A stretch of 64,000 nt of DNA from Bombus terrestris (taxonomy: Eukaryota; Arthropoda; Insecta; Hymenoptera; Apidae), in NCBI RefSeq assembly GCF_910591885.1, contig NW_025963600.1:309099-373098 (forward strand), in the 5' to 3' direction. Under the pieces are notes generated by a model. That model was not told the origin of the DNA. It saw nothing but the letters and a program-made list of their open reading frames with translations, and did no database searches. Position 1 is the stretch's first letter, and each line of letters begins with the position of its first letter. The position numbers and the translations under genes are program-made. Shown here in pieces: positions 26,818 through 35,675 of this stretch.

Positions 26818-28410
26818 AATTCAAATTTAAAAATTTGAAGATTTGAAAATTCAAATTTGACTATTTGAATTTTTGAAAATTTGAAAATTTGAAAATTCAA
26901 ATTTGAAAATTTGAAAATTCAAATTTGAATATTCAAATTTGAAAACTCAAATTTGAAAATTTAAAAATTCAAATTTGAAAATTCAAATTTAAAAATTCAA
27001 ATTTGAAAATTCAAATTTGAAAATTCAAATTCGAAAATTCAAATTTAAAAGTTCAAATTTCAAAAGTCAAATTTAAAAATTCAAATTTGAAAATTCAAAA
27101 ATTCAAATTTGAAAATTCAAATTTGAAAATTCAAATTTGAAAATTCAAATTTGAAAATTCAAATTTGAAAATTCAAAATTGAAAATTCAAATTTGAAAAT
27201 TTAAAAATTCAAATTTGAAATTTCAAATTTGAAAATTCAAATTTGAATATTTGAAAATTCAAATTTGAAAATTCAACATTGAAAATTCAAATTTGAAAAT
27301 TTAAAAATTCAAATTTGAAATTTCAAATTTCAAATTTGAAAATTCAAATTTGAATATTTGAAAATTCAAATTTGAAAATTTAAAAATTCAAATTTGAAAA
27401 TTCAAATTTAAAAATTCAAATTTGAAAATTTGAAAATTCAAATTTGAAAATTTGAATATTCAAATTTGAATATTTGAAAATTCAAATTTGAAAATTAAAA
27501 AATTCAAATTTGAAAATTCAAATTTGAAAATTTAAAAATTCAAATTTGAAAATTCAAATTTGAAAATTTAAAAATTCAAATTTGAAAATTCAAATTTCAA
27601 AATTTAAATTTAAAAATTCAAATTTGAATATTTGAAAATTCAAATTCGAAAATTCAAATTTGAAAATTTAAAAATTCAAATTTGAAAATTCAAATTTAAA
27701 AATTCAAATTTGAAAATTCAAATATGAAAATTCAAATTTGAAAATTCAAATTTGAAAATTCAAATTTAAAAATTCAAATTTAAAAATTCAAATTTGAAAA
27801 TTCAAATTTAAAAATTCAAATTTGAAAATTCAAATTCGAAAATGTAAAAAATCAAATTTGAATTTTAGAAAATTCAAATTTGAAAATTTAAAAATTCAAA
27901 TTTGAAAATTCAAATTCGAAAATTCAAATTTAAAAATTCAAATTTGAATATTAGAAAATTCAAATTTGAAAATTTAGAAATTCAAATTTGAAAATTCAAA
28001 TTTAAAAATTCAAATTTGAATATTTGAAAATTCAAATTTGAAAATTTAAAAATTCAAATTTGAAAATTCAAATTTAAAAATTCAAATTTAAAAATTCAAA
28101 TTAGAAAATTCAAATATGAAAATTCAAATTTGAATATTTGAAAATTCAAATTTGAAAATTCAAATTGAAAAATTCAAATTTGAATATTTGAAAATTCAAA
28201 TTTGAAAATTTAAAAATTCAAATTTGAAAATTCAAATTTAAAAATACAAATTTAAAAATTCAAATTTGAAAATTCAAATTTGAATATTTCAAAATTCAAA
28301 TTTGAAAATTTAAAAATTCAAATTTGAAAATTCAAATTTGAAAATTCAAATTTAAAAATTCAGCTTTAAAAATTCAAATTAGAAAATTCAAATATGAAAC
28401 TTCAAATTTG
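26818..28410. repeat. AT-rich dyad satellite, core AAATTTGAAAATTC
   Basis: About 1.6 kb of imperfect repeats of a 14-bp core AAATTTGAAAATTC and its variant AAATTTAAAAATTC, with occasional inserted TGAATATT or TGAAAATTT blocks. Each unit holds TTTGAA and TTCAAA arms around AA, so both strands can fold locally. Unlike the 10-bp array it is full of small length changes and substitutions. It ends abruptly where the truncated LINE C0 begins. No gene is present. Confidence 0.95.
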
Positions 28411-29424
28411 AAGTCCCGGCCACCAGCGACTGTCCAAAAACCGTGGGCAGATAGGATGGGAGTCGCGCCGAAATCGGGCAGCGGTGGCACCGTTAAAAAG
28501 CCATTCAGGAAGGAAAAGACGTCGCCAACAGTCAAGCTCCCTCGCGCACCGAGTACATCCGCGGTAACACTGACGCTAAGCGAGGGAGCCAACATGTCGT
28601 ATGCCGACGTCGTAACGACGGCCAGAAGAGCTATCCCCCTCGGCGAGATAGGCGTGCAGGCCGTCACGATGAAGAAGGCGGTGACGGGCGCCATCGTCAT
28701 CAGAGTCCCGAGGGACAAGGACAGAGAAAAGGCGTCGATCCTTGCGACGCGCCTGGCAGACGTTCTGGACCCGACCAAGGTAAGGGTCGGAACTCCCACG
28801 ATCAAAGCCGAGCTGAGGGTCACCAATGTGGACATCTCAATGGGCAAGGAGGAGCTGCGTCAGGCTCTGGCCTTGGCCGCGGGATGCAACAGCGAGGATG
28901 TCCGGATCGGCGAGATCGGCGTCTCCAGGGGCGGACTCGGATCGGCATGGGTCAGGTGTCCGGCGGCCGGTGCCCGCAAGCTAGCTCAGGCGGGCAGGGT
29001 GGTCTTGGGGTGGTCCATCGCGAAGGTCTCTGCCATACCGAAGAGACCCTTACAGTGCTTCAAGTGCCTGGAGCTGGGGCACGTACGGGCAACTTGCACG
29101 TCCGCCGAGGATAGAAGCCGTCTTTGCTACAGGTGCGGTGAAAGCGGGCACCGCGCCAGGGGATGTCCCGCCTTGGCGCCGAAATGTCCCTTATGCGAGC
29201 GGCTGGGAGCTCCATCCGGACACAGGATGGGCGGAGTGGCATGTGCCCCCCCGAAAATCAAGAGAAGTAAGGAGCAGCTTACCCGTCGGTCCGCCGCCGC
29301 CGCCGACACCGTTATCACTACCATCGCCGGCGGCAACGAGAACTACGGCGGAAACGCTACCGGGGCGGAGTCACCATCAGCAGTGACGAGTGGCCGGGAG
29401 GAGGCCATGGAGCTGGCGGAGTAA
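28411..29424 (+). pseudogene. LINE C0 ORF1, C-terminal fragment
   Basis: This in-frame remnant of 337 codons corresponds to residues 391-727 of the intact ORF1. It lacks the start, the coiled coil and the glutamine tract. It keeps the RNA-binding half and the three zinc knuckles, including CFKCLELGHVRATC and CYRCGESGHRARGC. Substitutions relative to other copies include GGAPKS to GVAPKS, FREEK to FRKEK, and GVEAVT to GVQAVT (the last shared with C5). Without its own start or promoter it should not yield a functional Gag-like protein. Confidence 0.93.
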
Positions 29425-32400
29425 CTTCAACCGCCTGCTCCAATGTAACATAGGAAGAGCCAGACGGGCGCAGGACCTGCTTCTCCAGGCTATACGGGAG
29501 AATCGGGTCGCACTCGCTGTGGTGGCTGAACCATACCGCGTCCCCGACGCCCCCAACTGGATCAGGGACCTGAACGGATCTACAGCCATAACATGGACGC
29601 CGGCGTTGTGTTCGCCCGGCGCCCTGCTGGATCGCCGTAACGGCTTCGTCGCCGTCGAGTGGAACGGGATCGCGATAGTGGGCATTTACGTCTCGCCCAA
29701 CAGCGGTGTGGCCTCGTTCGGGGACTTCCTGGACGAGGTCGGTGACTGCGTTCGTAGATGCATGCCTCGTCAGGTACCCGTCCTTGGGGACTTCAACGCG
29801 CGCTCGTCGCAATGGGGGGACACCAGGACGGACTCCCGCGGAAGGATGCTGACAGACTGGGCCGCGACGCTCGGACTGGTCCTGGTGAAAAGGGGCACAA
29901 CTAGCACCTGCGTGGCGTGGAGGGGATCGTCCATCGTCGACGTTACCTGGGCTACCGCCGGGCTCTACCGAAAGATCCACGGATGGAGAGTGGCCGACAG
30001 AATGGAGACCTTATCGGACCACCTCTATATAATGATGGAAATGGAGGGGGAGGCCGCCGCCTGCGACAGCGGTGCCCGACGACAACGAGAGGAGAACCGG
30101 TCCCGTCGACCACCACCATCCACACCTAGGTGGCGCTTGAAGGAGAGGGACAAGGACATGCTGCGGGCGGCGGTCACTGTCTCCGCCTGGAGCTGGGACG
30201 CACGGGGGGACAACACCACAACCCCCCCCACCACCACCACCACATTGGGCAGCGTCGACGAGGAGGCTGACGAACTCCACGGATACATGATCGCGGCATG
30301 CGACGCCTCTATGCCGCGCTCCGTCCCGGGAAACAGAGGCGACCGTTCCGTGTATTGGTGGACACCGGAAATAGCCGATATGCGGGCGGGTTGCATGCGG
30401 GCCCGGAGAAGATTCGTAAGGGCGCGTCGCCGCAAACGGACACACGACGAGGAGGAGATCTCTCGCCGCTATGAAGAATACAGAGAGACGAGACGCGCTC
30501 TCCAACGGGAGATCAAACTAGCCAAGGCCCGGTGTTGGGATCGATTGATCGAATTGGTCGATTCAGATCCGTGGGGGAGGCCCTATCGCATCGTTACGAA
30601 GAAACTGCGACCTTCGGCCCCCCCGCTGACCGAAAACATGGATCCGGCGTTACTGGACAACGTCATCGGGACTTTGTTCCCACGGCGGGACAACAACGAG
30701 ACGTCCGCGCCAGCCCCTACCACCATCGACGGGACGGCGCCGACGGATTGGAACGAGGAACTTCGAGTGACTGAGGAAGAGTTGCTCGAAGCCGCGAAGA
30801 AGATGGCATCCCGCGACGTGGCGCCGGGTCCGGACGGGATCCCGGGCCGAGTCTGGACGGAGTCGATCGACACCTTGGCTCCCCGTTTGCGGCACCTGTT
30901 CTCCAGGTGCCTGAAGGAGGGCGCCTATCCTCGGGCGTGGCGCACGGCGAAACTCGTGTTGCTACGGAAGGAGGGTCGACCGCCGGACGCGCCATCGGCA
31001 TACAGGCCGGTGTGTCTTCTCGACGAGGTGGGTAAACTCTTCGAGAGGATCATAGTCGCCCGCCTGGAGGCACACATGGAGAGACGGATTCCCGGATGGC
31101 ACGATAGCCAATTTGGATTTCGCCGGGGCCGCTCGACCGTGGACGCGGTAAAGAGGCTGAGATCCATGGCGGAGGACATGGTCGCGCGAGAAGGGGTGGC
31201 GGTAGCCGTCTCCTTGGACATCTCCAACGCTTTCAATAGCATTCCTTGGAGCAGGATCGTGGAGGCGCTGCGACACTTCGAGTCCCCGCCATACCTCGTC
31301 AGGGTGATTCAGGCCTATCTGAACGATAGGTGGATCACCTACACAGGCAGAAACGGCGTGAAGGAGCGAAGACCGGTGGAGCGCGGCGTGCCGCAGGGCT
31401 CGGTACTCGGACCGATTCTGTGGATCACTGCCTATGACTCGGTCCTCCGAAGTCCCATGCCGCCGGGGGCTGGCATGATATGCTACGCGGATGACACGCT
31501 GGTGCTGGCCAGCGGACGATGGTGGAACGACGCCGCATGCCTGACTGAGACCGCCGTGGCATGCGCGGTGCACGCCATTCGAAGACTCGGCTTGAGCGTG
31601 TCGCCGGCGAAATCGGAAGCCCTGTGGTTCTACGACCAACGACGCAGAGGAACGCCGCCTGCGGAGCTGTCGACTATAGCCATCGACGGAGAAGAGGTCC
31701 CTGTGGGACACCGGATGAAGTACTTGGGCTTGATCGTCGACAGTAAGTGGACGTTCGAGCCACACTTTGAGTACTTAGCCCCGAAAGTAACGGCCGCAGC
31801 CAACGCGCTGTGCGGCCTTTTACCTAACATCGGCGGGGCAGGATTGGGAGTCCGCAGGCTCTACGAAGGAGTGATCAGGTCACGAGTCCTTTACGGAGCG
31901 CCCGTATGGGCCGATGATCTGGCGGTGAGCCGGCGTAACCGGACTCTGGTGAGAAGGCTCCACAGGACGATCGCCATCCGGGCAGCGAGGGGATACAGGA
32001 CTGTGTCCTACGCGACAGCGACCGTGCTGGCCGCGTCCCCCCCGTTCGAGCTACAGGCCCTTGCCCTTCGCCGGGTGTACGAACACCGGAGGGCCGCGAC
32101 CTTGGACCGACGTGCCACGCCGACGGCACCAACCGTGGACGTTCGGGAGGAAACAAGACTAGAAGCATGGGAGCGGTGGCACTCGCAGCTGTTGGAAGAG
32201 GATGCGATGCGCCCTCATCGGGCCGTCCGCGCCGTCCTGCCCAACTGGGACAAGTGGAGAGACAAAGGCGGGGTCCCGCTCACATTCAGGACGACTCAGG
32301 TGCTCACCGGCCACGGGGTGTTCGGCGATTACCTGCTCAAGATCCGGCGAGAGGTGGCGACCATCTGTCACCACTGTGGGGAGGAGGAGGACACGGCGCG

Positions 32401-32662
32401 GCACACGCTGGAGGCTTGCCCGGCGTGGGAGGTACCGCGACGTGTCTTACGACTCGAGATCGGCGAGAGATTGGCCCCCGAGACGCTCATCGAAGCTATG
32501 CTCAGGGGGCCCCAGGAGTACAGAGCCGTCCGCACCTTCTGCGAGCAAGTTATGCTCGTGAAGGAGCGGGCGGAGAGAGAAAGAGAGAAAGCCCAGCATA
32601 CCAGCAGGGCGCGGCAACAAGGAGTCTCCGCGCGTCACGGACTGGCGGTACCGCCGCCGTGA
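29390..32662 (+). CDS. LINE C0 ORF2, endonuclease-reverse transcriptase
   Basis: A full-length open frame of about 1,090 residues with the same domain order as C1 ORF2 (endonuclease, RT with YADD, C-terminal CCHC). No premature stop is visible. The start given is the first GTG after an in-frame TGA at 29384; there is no early ATG. It carries the most private substitutions of any copy, for example IRDLNG for IGDLNG, PVLGDF for LVLGDF, VKRGTT for VNRGTT and a T-to-A change in REVATICHH. Because the element has lost its promoter and most of ORF1, expression from this locus is doubtful although the enzyme frame is intact. Confidence 0.88.
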   Translation: MAGRRPWSWRSNFNRLLQCNIGRARRAQDLLLQAIRENRVALAVVAEPYRVPDAPNWIRDLNGSTAITWTPALCSPGALLDRRNGFVAVEWNGIAIVGIYVSPNSGVASFGDFLDEVGDCVRRCMPRQVPVLGDFNARSSQWGDTRTDSRGRMLTDWAATLGLVLVKRGTTSTCVAWRGSSIVDVTWATAGLYRKIHGWRVADRMETLSDHLYIMMEMEGEAAACDSGARRQREENRSRRPPPSTPRWRLKERDKDMLRAAVTVSAWSWDARGDNTTTPPTTTTTLGSVDEEADELHGYMIAACDASMPRSVPGNRGDRSVYWWTPEIADMRAGCMRARRRFVRARRRKRTHDEEEISRRYEEYRETRRALQREIKLAKARCWDRLIELVDSDPWGRPYRIVTKKLRPSAPPLTENMDPALLDNVIGTLFPRRDNNETSAPAPTTIDGTAPTDWNEELRVTEEELLEAAKKMASRDVAPGPDGIPGRVWTESIDTLAPRLRHLFSRCLKEGAYPRAWRTAKLVLLRKEGRPPDAPSAYRPVCLLDEVGKLFERIIVARLEAHMERRIPGWHDSQFGFRRGRSTVDAVKRLRSMAEDMVAREGVAVAVSLDISNAFNSIPWSRIVEALRHFESPPYLVRVIQAYLNDRWITYTGRNGVKERRPVERGVPQGSVLGPILWITAYDSVLRSPMPPGAGMICYADDTLVLASGRWWNDAACLTETAVACAVHAIRRLGLSVSPAKSEALWFYDQRRRGTPPAELSTIAIDGEEVPVGHRMKYLGLIVDSKWTFEPHFEYLAPKVTAAANALCGLLPNIGGAGLGVRRLYEGVIRSRVLYGAPVWADDLAVSRRNRTLVRRLHRTIAIRAARGYRTVSYATATVLAASPPFELQALALRRVYEHRRAATLDRRATPTAPTVDVREETRLEAWERWHSQLLEEDAMRPHRAVRAVLPNWDKWRDKGGVPLTFRTTQVLTGHGVFGDYLLKIRREVATICHHCGEEEDTARHTLEACPAWEVPRRVLRLEIGERLAPETLIEAMLRGPQEYRAVRTFCEQVMLVKERAEREREKAQHTSRARQQGVSARHGLAVPPP

Positions 32663-32934
32663 ACGCGCCCAAGGAGTCATCAAGGAAGTAACAAGACCCA
32701 AGGAAAGGGGCGCTAGGGGGCGTGGTCCCCCCTGGCGGCCCCGATCTTCTGTCTAACAAGGAAGTCTCCCGCCCAGCAGGGAGATAGACGGCGAGGAGCG
32801 CTTGGTAGTATTCGCAAGAGACCCTGAGCCCTCCTCGAACAGCCGTCTGGAAGACCACCGTGGAGTTTTAGTCGGTAAGAGTCCGACACTTCCCATGCTG
32901 CTCGCAGCTGGGAGTCCATGAGGATTTCTCCACG

Positions 32935-32976
<42 letters not shown>

Positions 32977-32978
<2 letters not shown>

Positions 32979-33070
32979 TTGGGGTTAGGTTGGGGTTAGG
33001 TTGGGGTTAGGTTGGGGTTAGGTTGGGGTTAGGTTGGGGTTAGGTTGGGGTTAGGTTGGGGTTAGGTTGG
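32977..33070 (+). repeat. Telomeric repeat tract (TTAGGTTGGGG)n, T0
   Basis: 94 bp, about 8.5 perfect 11-bp units, starting GGTTGGGG right after the C0 poly(A) and ending TTAGGTTGG before the 147-bp leader of C1. Confidence 0.97.
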
Positions 33071-33217
33071 AAGTGCGTGTGCTAGTGATGGCACAACTGA
33101 ACATTGATCGCTAACGTTAGAAATAAGCAGATCTGCTCAGTGGGTGTTGTCACGTGGTCGCTTCAAGTAGCTTGTGTCGGCTCCCGATTGCGCGTGTAGG
33201 TTCGTGGTGCGTTATTT
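33071..33217 (+). promoter_or_regulatory. 147-bp unique leader found only in front of LINE C1
   Basis: Lies between telomere repeat T0 and the point where every other complete copy begins (GGGGAGCATGAGG). It ends ...TTATTTGGGG, so TTGGGG just before the common start is present both in this leader and in the telomere repeat. It may be the authentic 5' end, including the promoter, of the element, with the other copies joined at the TTGGGG microhomology. It contains TCAGTG at 33137-33142, close to an arthropod initiator, which is weak evidence. It could instead be an unrelated insert. Confidence 0.5.
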
Positions 33218-33381
33218 GGGGAGCATGAGGCGGGCATGGGTTCTCGGGGCGTAGGACCACCCCCCGGGAAACCCCGATGGATCTGATGTTCCCCTATAGT
33301 CGGGTGGCGGCCGGTCGGTGCCTCTGGTACCCGTCAGGTCGCTGATCCGGTGCGAGGAACTTCGGAGAAGTTGGTGGGCCC

Positions 33382-33495
33382 ATGCCTGTCAAGACCACTC
33401 ACCTCACCTTCTCGTGGGGCTCCCTGTCACCCTGCTCCGGACTCTCCGGGACAGGGTGCGAAAGAGTGAGTGGCACCAGGACAGATTCCCGATGA
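33382..33495 (+). CDS. Upstream ORF (37 aa) whose stop overlaps the ORF1 start
   Basis: It starts ATGCCTGTC, has 37 sense codons, and ends in TGA at 33493-33495, sharing bases with the ORF1 ATG at 33492 (ATGA overlap). The same frame and overlap are present in C2 (39534-39647), C4, C5 and C6. Three shorter upstream ORFs precede it. The ATGA arrangement is a familiar configuration for termination-reinitiation, so ORF1 may be reached by ribosomes that finish this frame. The peptide itself matches nothing I recognise, and it may be purely regulatory. Confidence 0.45.
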   Translation: MPVKTTHLTFSWGSLSPCSGLSGTGCERVSGTRTDSR

Positions 33496-35675
33496 CGACC
33501 CGGCGAGAAACAACTTCATTCACCATGGAAGGCACAACAGATAGGAGAAACACGTACAGTACAGGGGAGGGAGACCCCAGTACCGGCGTAGTCGGGGGTA
33601 GTCAAGTGGGCCCCACTACGTCGTCAACATACGACCACGGCCGCTCGGGGGTGGGCCGCCAGGCCCCCGAACGTGTTACCACGCCTGGCGAAGCGAGAAG
33701 TCTATTCTCGGAAGAATACATGGAGACATCGAGAACTCCGAGGACGAGAAGCGGGTGCCGGGCGGGCAGCGTTTTCCTTGCGCCGGCCCCGTCAGACGGA
33801 GCAACAACAATAACAACATCTGCTGCGGGAGGATCGCGGGAGCGAGCGAGGTCGGACGACGAAGAATCGGTAGCCTCGTTCGCGTCTCGCTCATCACTGG
33901 CATCAATCGCATCCAGGGGGAAGAAGAGGAGACTGGCGACAACAGCCACCTTGGAAGTCTCCGAAGATCTGGAGATACAAGTGAGGACGAGTTCGGCCGC
34001 GGACGTCAGCGCGGAATTAACGAGACACGTGTCCGAGATCATGAAGGTGGCGACCACATCGTCCAACCTCAAGGGCACGTACGTCAAAGCGCTGAAGGAA
34101 GCGGCAAGCTATATCTCGGCCGCATGGAAGAGCGAGGCCCCGCGAAGGAGAGAACAAGCGGGCAGCAGCGGCAACAACGCGGCAATGAGGCTGGTGGAGG
34201 CGAGACTGTCCGCGTTGGAGGAGGAGAACGCCGCCCTTAGGAGAGAGCTGGCAAGGAGGTCTATGCCCGCGATCGAAGGCCTGCGGGGCGGCGGTGCCGA
34301 CGCGGACCGCCCACGGGTCGAGGCTGCAACCCAAGAAGCGCGACTCGACGCCCTCGAGAGAAAGCTAGAAGAGTTGGGTCCCTCCATAACGAAGATGGTG
34401 GAGAGACAACTCGGGAGTCTATTGAGGCCGCAGCAGCAACAACAACAACAGCTGCAACAACAGCGGCAGCAGCAACAAAGCACTCCCGAAACCCGACGGA
34501 GCGCGGAATACTCCGCTACTCGCCCCCCCGCCCGCACAGATCCCCCGCCGCCCCCAAGGACTCGGGAGGACGGCGGGTGGAGCGTGGTGGTAGGGAGAAA
34601 AAGTAAGATGGGGCAGAAGAACATCGCCGAAAGGAAGCTGGACGCCGCTGGAGGAGAGGAGAAGTCCCGGCCACCAGCGACTGTCCAAAAACCGTGGGCA
34701 GATAGGATGGGAGGCGCGCCGAAATCGGGCAGCGGTGGCACCGTTAAAAAGCCATTCAGGGAGGAAAAGACGTCGCCAACAGTCAAGCTCCCTCGCGCAC
34801 CGAGTACATCCGCGGTAACACTGACGTTAAGCGAGGGAGCCAACATGTCGTATGCCGACGTCGTAACGATGGCCAGAAGAGCTATCCCCCTCGGCGAGAT
34901 AGGCGTGGAGGCCGTCACGATGAAGAAGGCGGTGACGGGCGCCATCGTCATCAGAGTCCCGAGGGACAAGGACAGAGAAAAGGCGTCGATCCTTGCGACG
35001 CGCCTGGCAGACGTTCTGGACCCGACCAAGGTAAGGGTCGGAACTCCCACGATCAAAGCCGAGCTGAGAGTCACCAATGTGGACATCTCAATGGGCAAGG
35101 AGGAGCTGCGTCAAGCTCTGGCCTTGGCCGCGGGATGCAACAGCGAGGATGTTCGGATCGGCGAGATCGGCGTCTCCAGGGGCGGACTCGGATCGGCATG
35201 GGTCAGGTGTCCGGCGGCCGGTGCCCGCAAGCTAGCTCAGGCGGGCAGGGTGGCCTTGGGGTGGTCCATCGCGAGGGTCTCTGCCATACCGAAGAGACCC
35301 TTACAGTGCTTCAAGTGCCTGGAGTTGGGGCACGTACGGGCAACTTGCACGTCCGCCGAGGATAGAAGCCGTCTTTGCTACAGGTGCGGTGAAAGCGGGC
35401 ACCGCGCCAGGGGATGTCCCGCCTTGGCGCCGAAATGTCCCTTATGCGAGCGACTGGGAGCTCCATCCGGACACAGGATGGGCGGAGTGGCATGTGCCCC
35501 CCCGAAAATCAAGAGAAGTAAGGGGCAGCTTACCCGTCGGTCTGCCGCCGCCGCCGACACCGTTATCACTACCATCGCCGGCGGCAACGAGAACTACGGC
35601 GGAAACGCTACCGGGGCGGAGTCACCATCAGCAGTGACGAGTGGCCGGGAGGAGGCCATGGAGCTGGCGGAGTAA
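33492..35675 (+). CDS. LINE C1 ORF1, Gag-like nucleic-acid-binding protein
   Basis: 727 aa from the first in-frame ATG. In R1-clade LINEs this protein coats the element RNA and guides the particle to the target; for SART1 the target is the telomere. Residues 1-200 are low-complexity, rich in Ser, Thr, Arg and acidic residues. A predicted coiled coil lies at about 232-260 (MRLVEARLSALEEENAALRR) and a glutamine tract at about 314-333. An RNA-binding-like region follows at about 430-600. Then come three zinc knuckles: C606-X2-C609-X4-H614-X4-C619, C629-X2-C632-X4-H637-X4-C642, and C649-X2-C652-X8-H661-X6-C668. The frame is open upstream of the ATG, to a GTG at 33318. A second ATG at 33525 has the better context, CACCATGG, and would give 716 aa. 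The ATG at 33492 overlaps the upstream ORF stop. Confidence 0.92.
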   Translation: MTTRRETTSFTMEGTTDRRNTYSTGEGDPSTGVVGGSQVGPTTSSTYDHGRSGVGRQAPERVTTPGEARSLFSEEYMETSRTPRTRSGCRAGSVFLAPAPSDGATTITTSAAGGSRERARSDDEESVASFASRSSLASIASRGKKRRLATTATLEVSEDLEIQVRTSSAADVSAELTRHVSEIMKVATTSSNLKGTYVKALKEAASYISAAWKSEAPRRREQAGSSGNNAAMRLVEARLSALEEENAALRRELARRSMPAIEGLRGGGADADRPRVEAATQEARLDALERKLEELGPSITKMVERQLGSLLRPQQQQQQQLQQQRQQQQSTPETRRSAEYSATRPPARTDPPPPPRTREDGGWSVVVGRKSKMGQKNIAERKLDAAGGEEKSRPPATVQKPWADRMGGAPKSGSGGTVKKPFREEKTSPTVKLPRAPSTSAVTLTLSEGANMSYADVVTMARRAIPLGEIGVEAVTMKKAVTGAIVIRVPRDKDREKASILATRLADVLDPTKVRVGTPTIKAELRVTNVDISMGKEELRQALALAAGCNSEDVRIGEIGVSRGGLGSAWVRCPAAGARKLAQAGRVALGWSIARVSAIPKRPLQCFKCLELGHVRATCTSAEDRSRLCYRCGESGHRARGCPALAPKCPLCERLGAPSGHRMGGVACAPPKIKRSKGQLTRRSAAAADTVITTIAGGNENYGGNATGAESPSAVTSGREEAMELAE

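Larger units (their letters stand above)
28411..32976 (+). mobile_element. Telomeric R1-clade LINE, copy C0, 5'-truncated
   Basis: The copy begins inside ORF1, at a base equivalent to 34662 of copy C1, joined directly to the AT-rich satellite with GAA shared between the two at the join. From there it runs through a full-length ORF2, the 3'UTR (32663-32934) and a 42-nt poly(A) (32935-32976) into TTAGGTTGGGG repeats. It is the most diverged LINE in the window at both DNA and protein level, which suits the oldest, most centromere-proximal position. No telomere repeat precedes it. Confidence 0.95.

Noticed and set aside
33137..33170. Initiator plus downstream promoter element in the C1 leader
   Set aside because: TCAGTG is close to an initiator, but the sequence about 28 bases further on does not match a downstream element well. 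Not enough to call a promoter.
33318..33491. ORF1 starting at the GTG 58 codons upstream of the first ATG
   Set aside because: Eukaryotic initiation there is unlikely. The ATG at 33492, or at 33525 with better context, is preferred, and upstream ORFs overlap this stretch.
34109..35098. Minus-strand frame of 329 codons opposite ORF1, repeated in every LINE copy, and a similar 267-codon frame opposite ORF2
   Set aside because: Shadows of GC-rich coding sequence. The translations are low complexity (for example a cysteine run opposite the glutamine tract) and have no domain.
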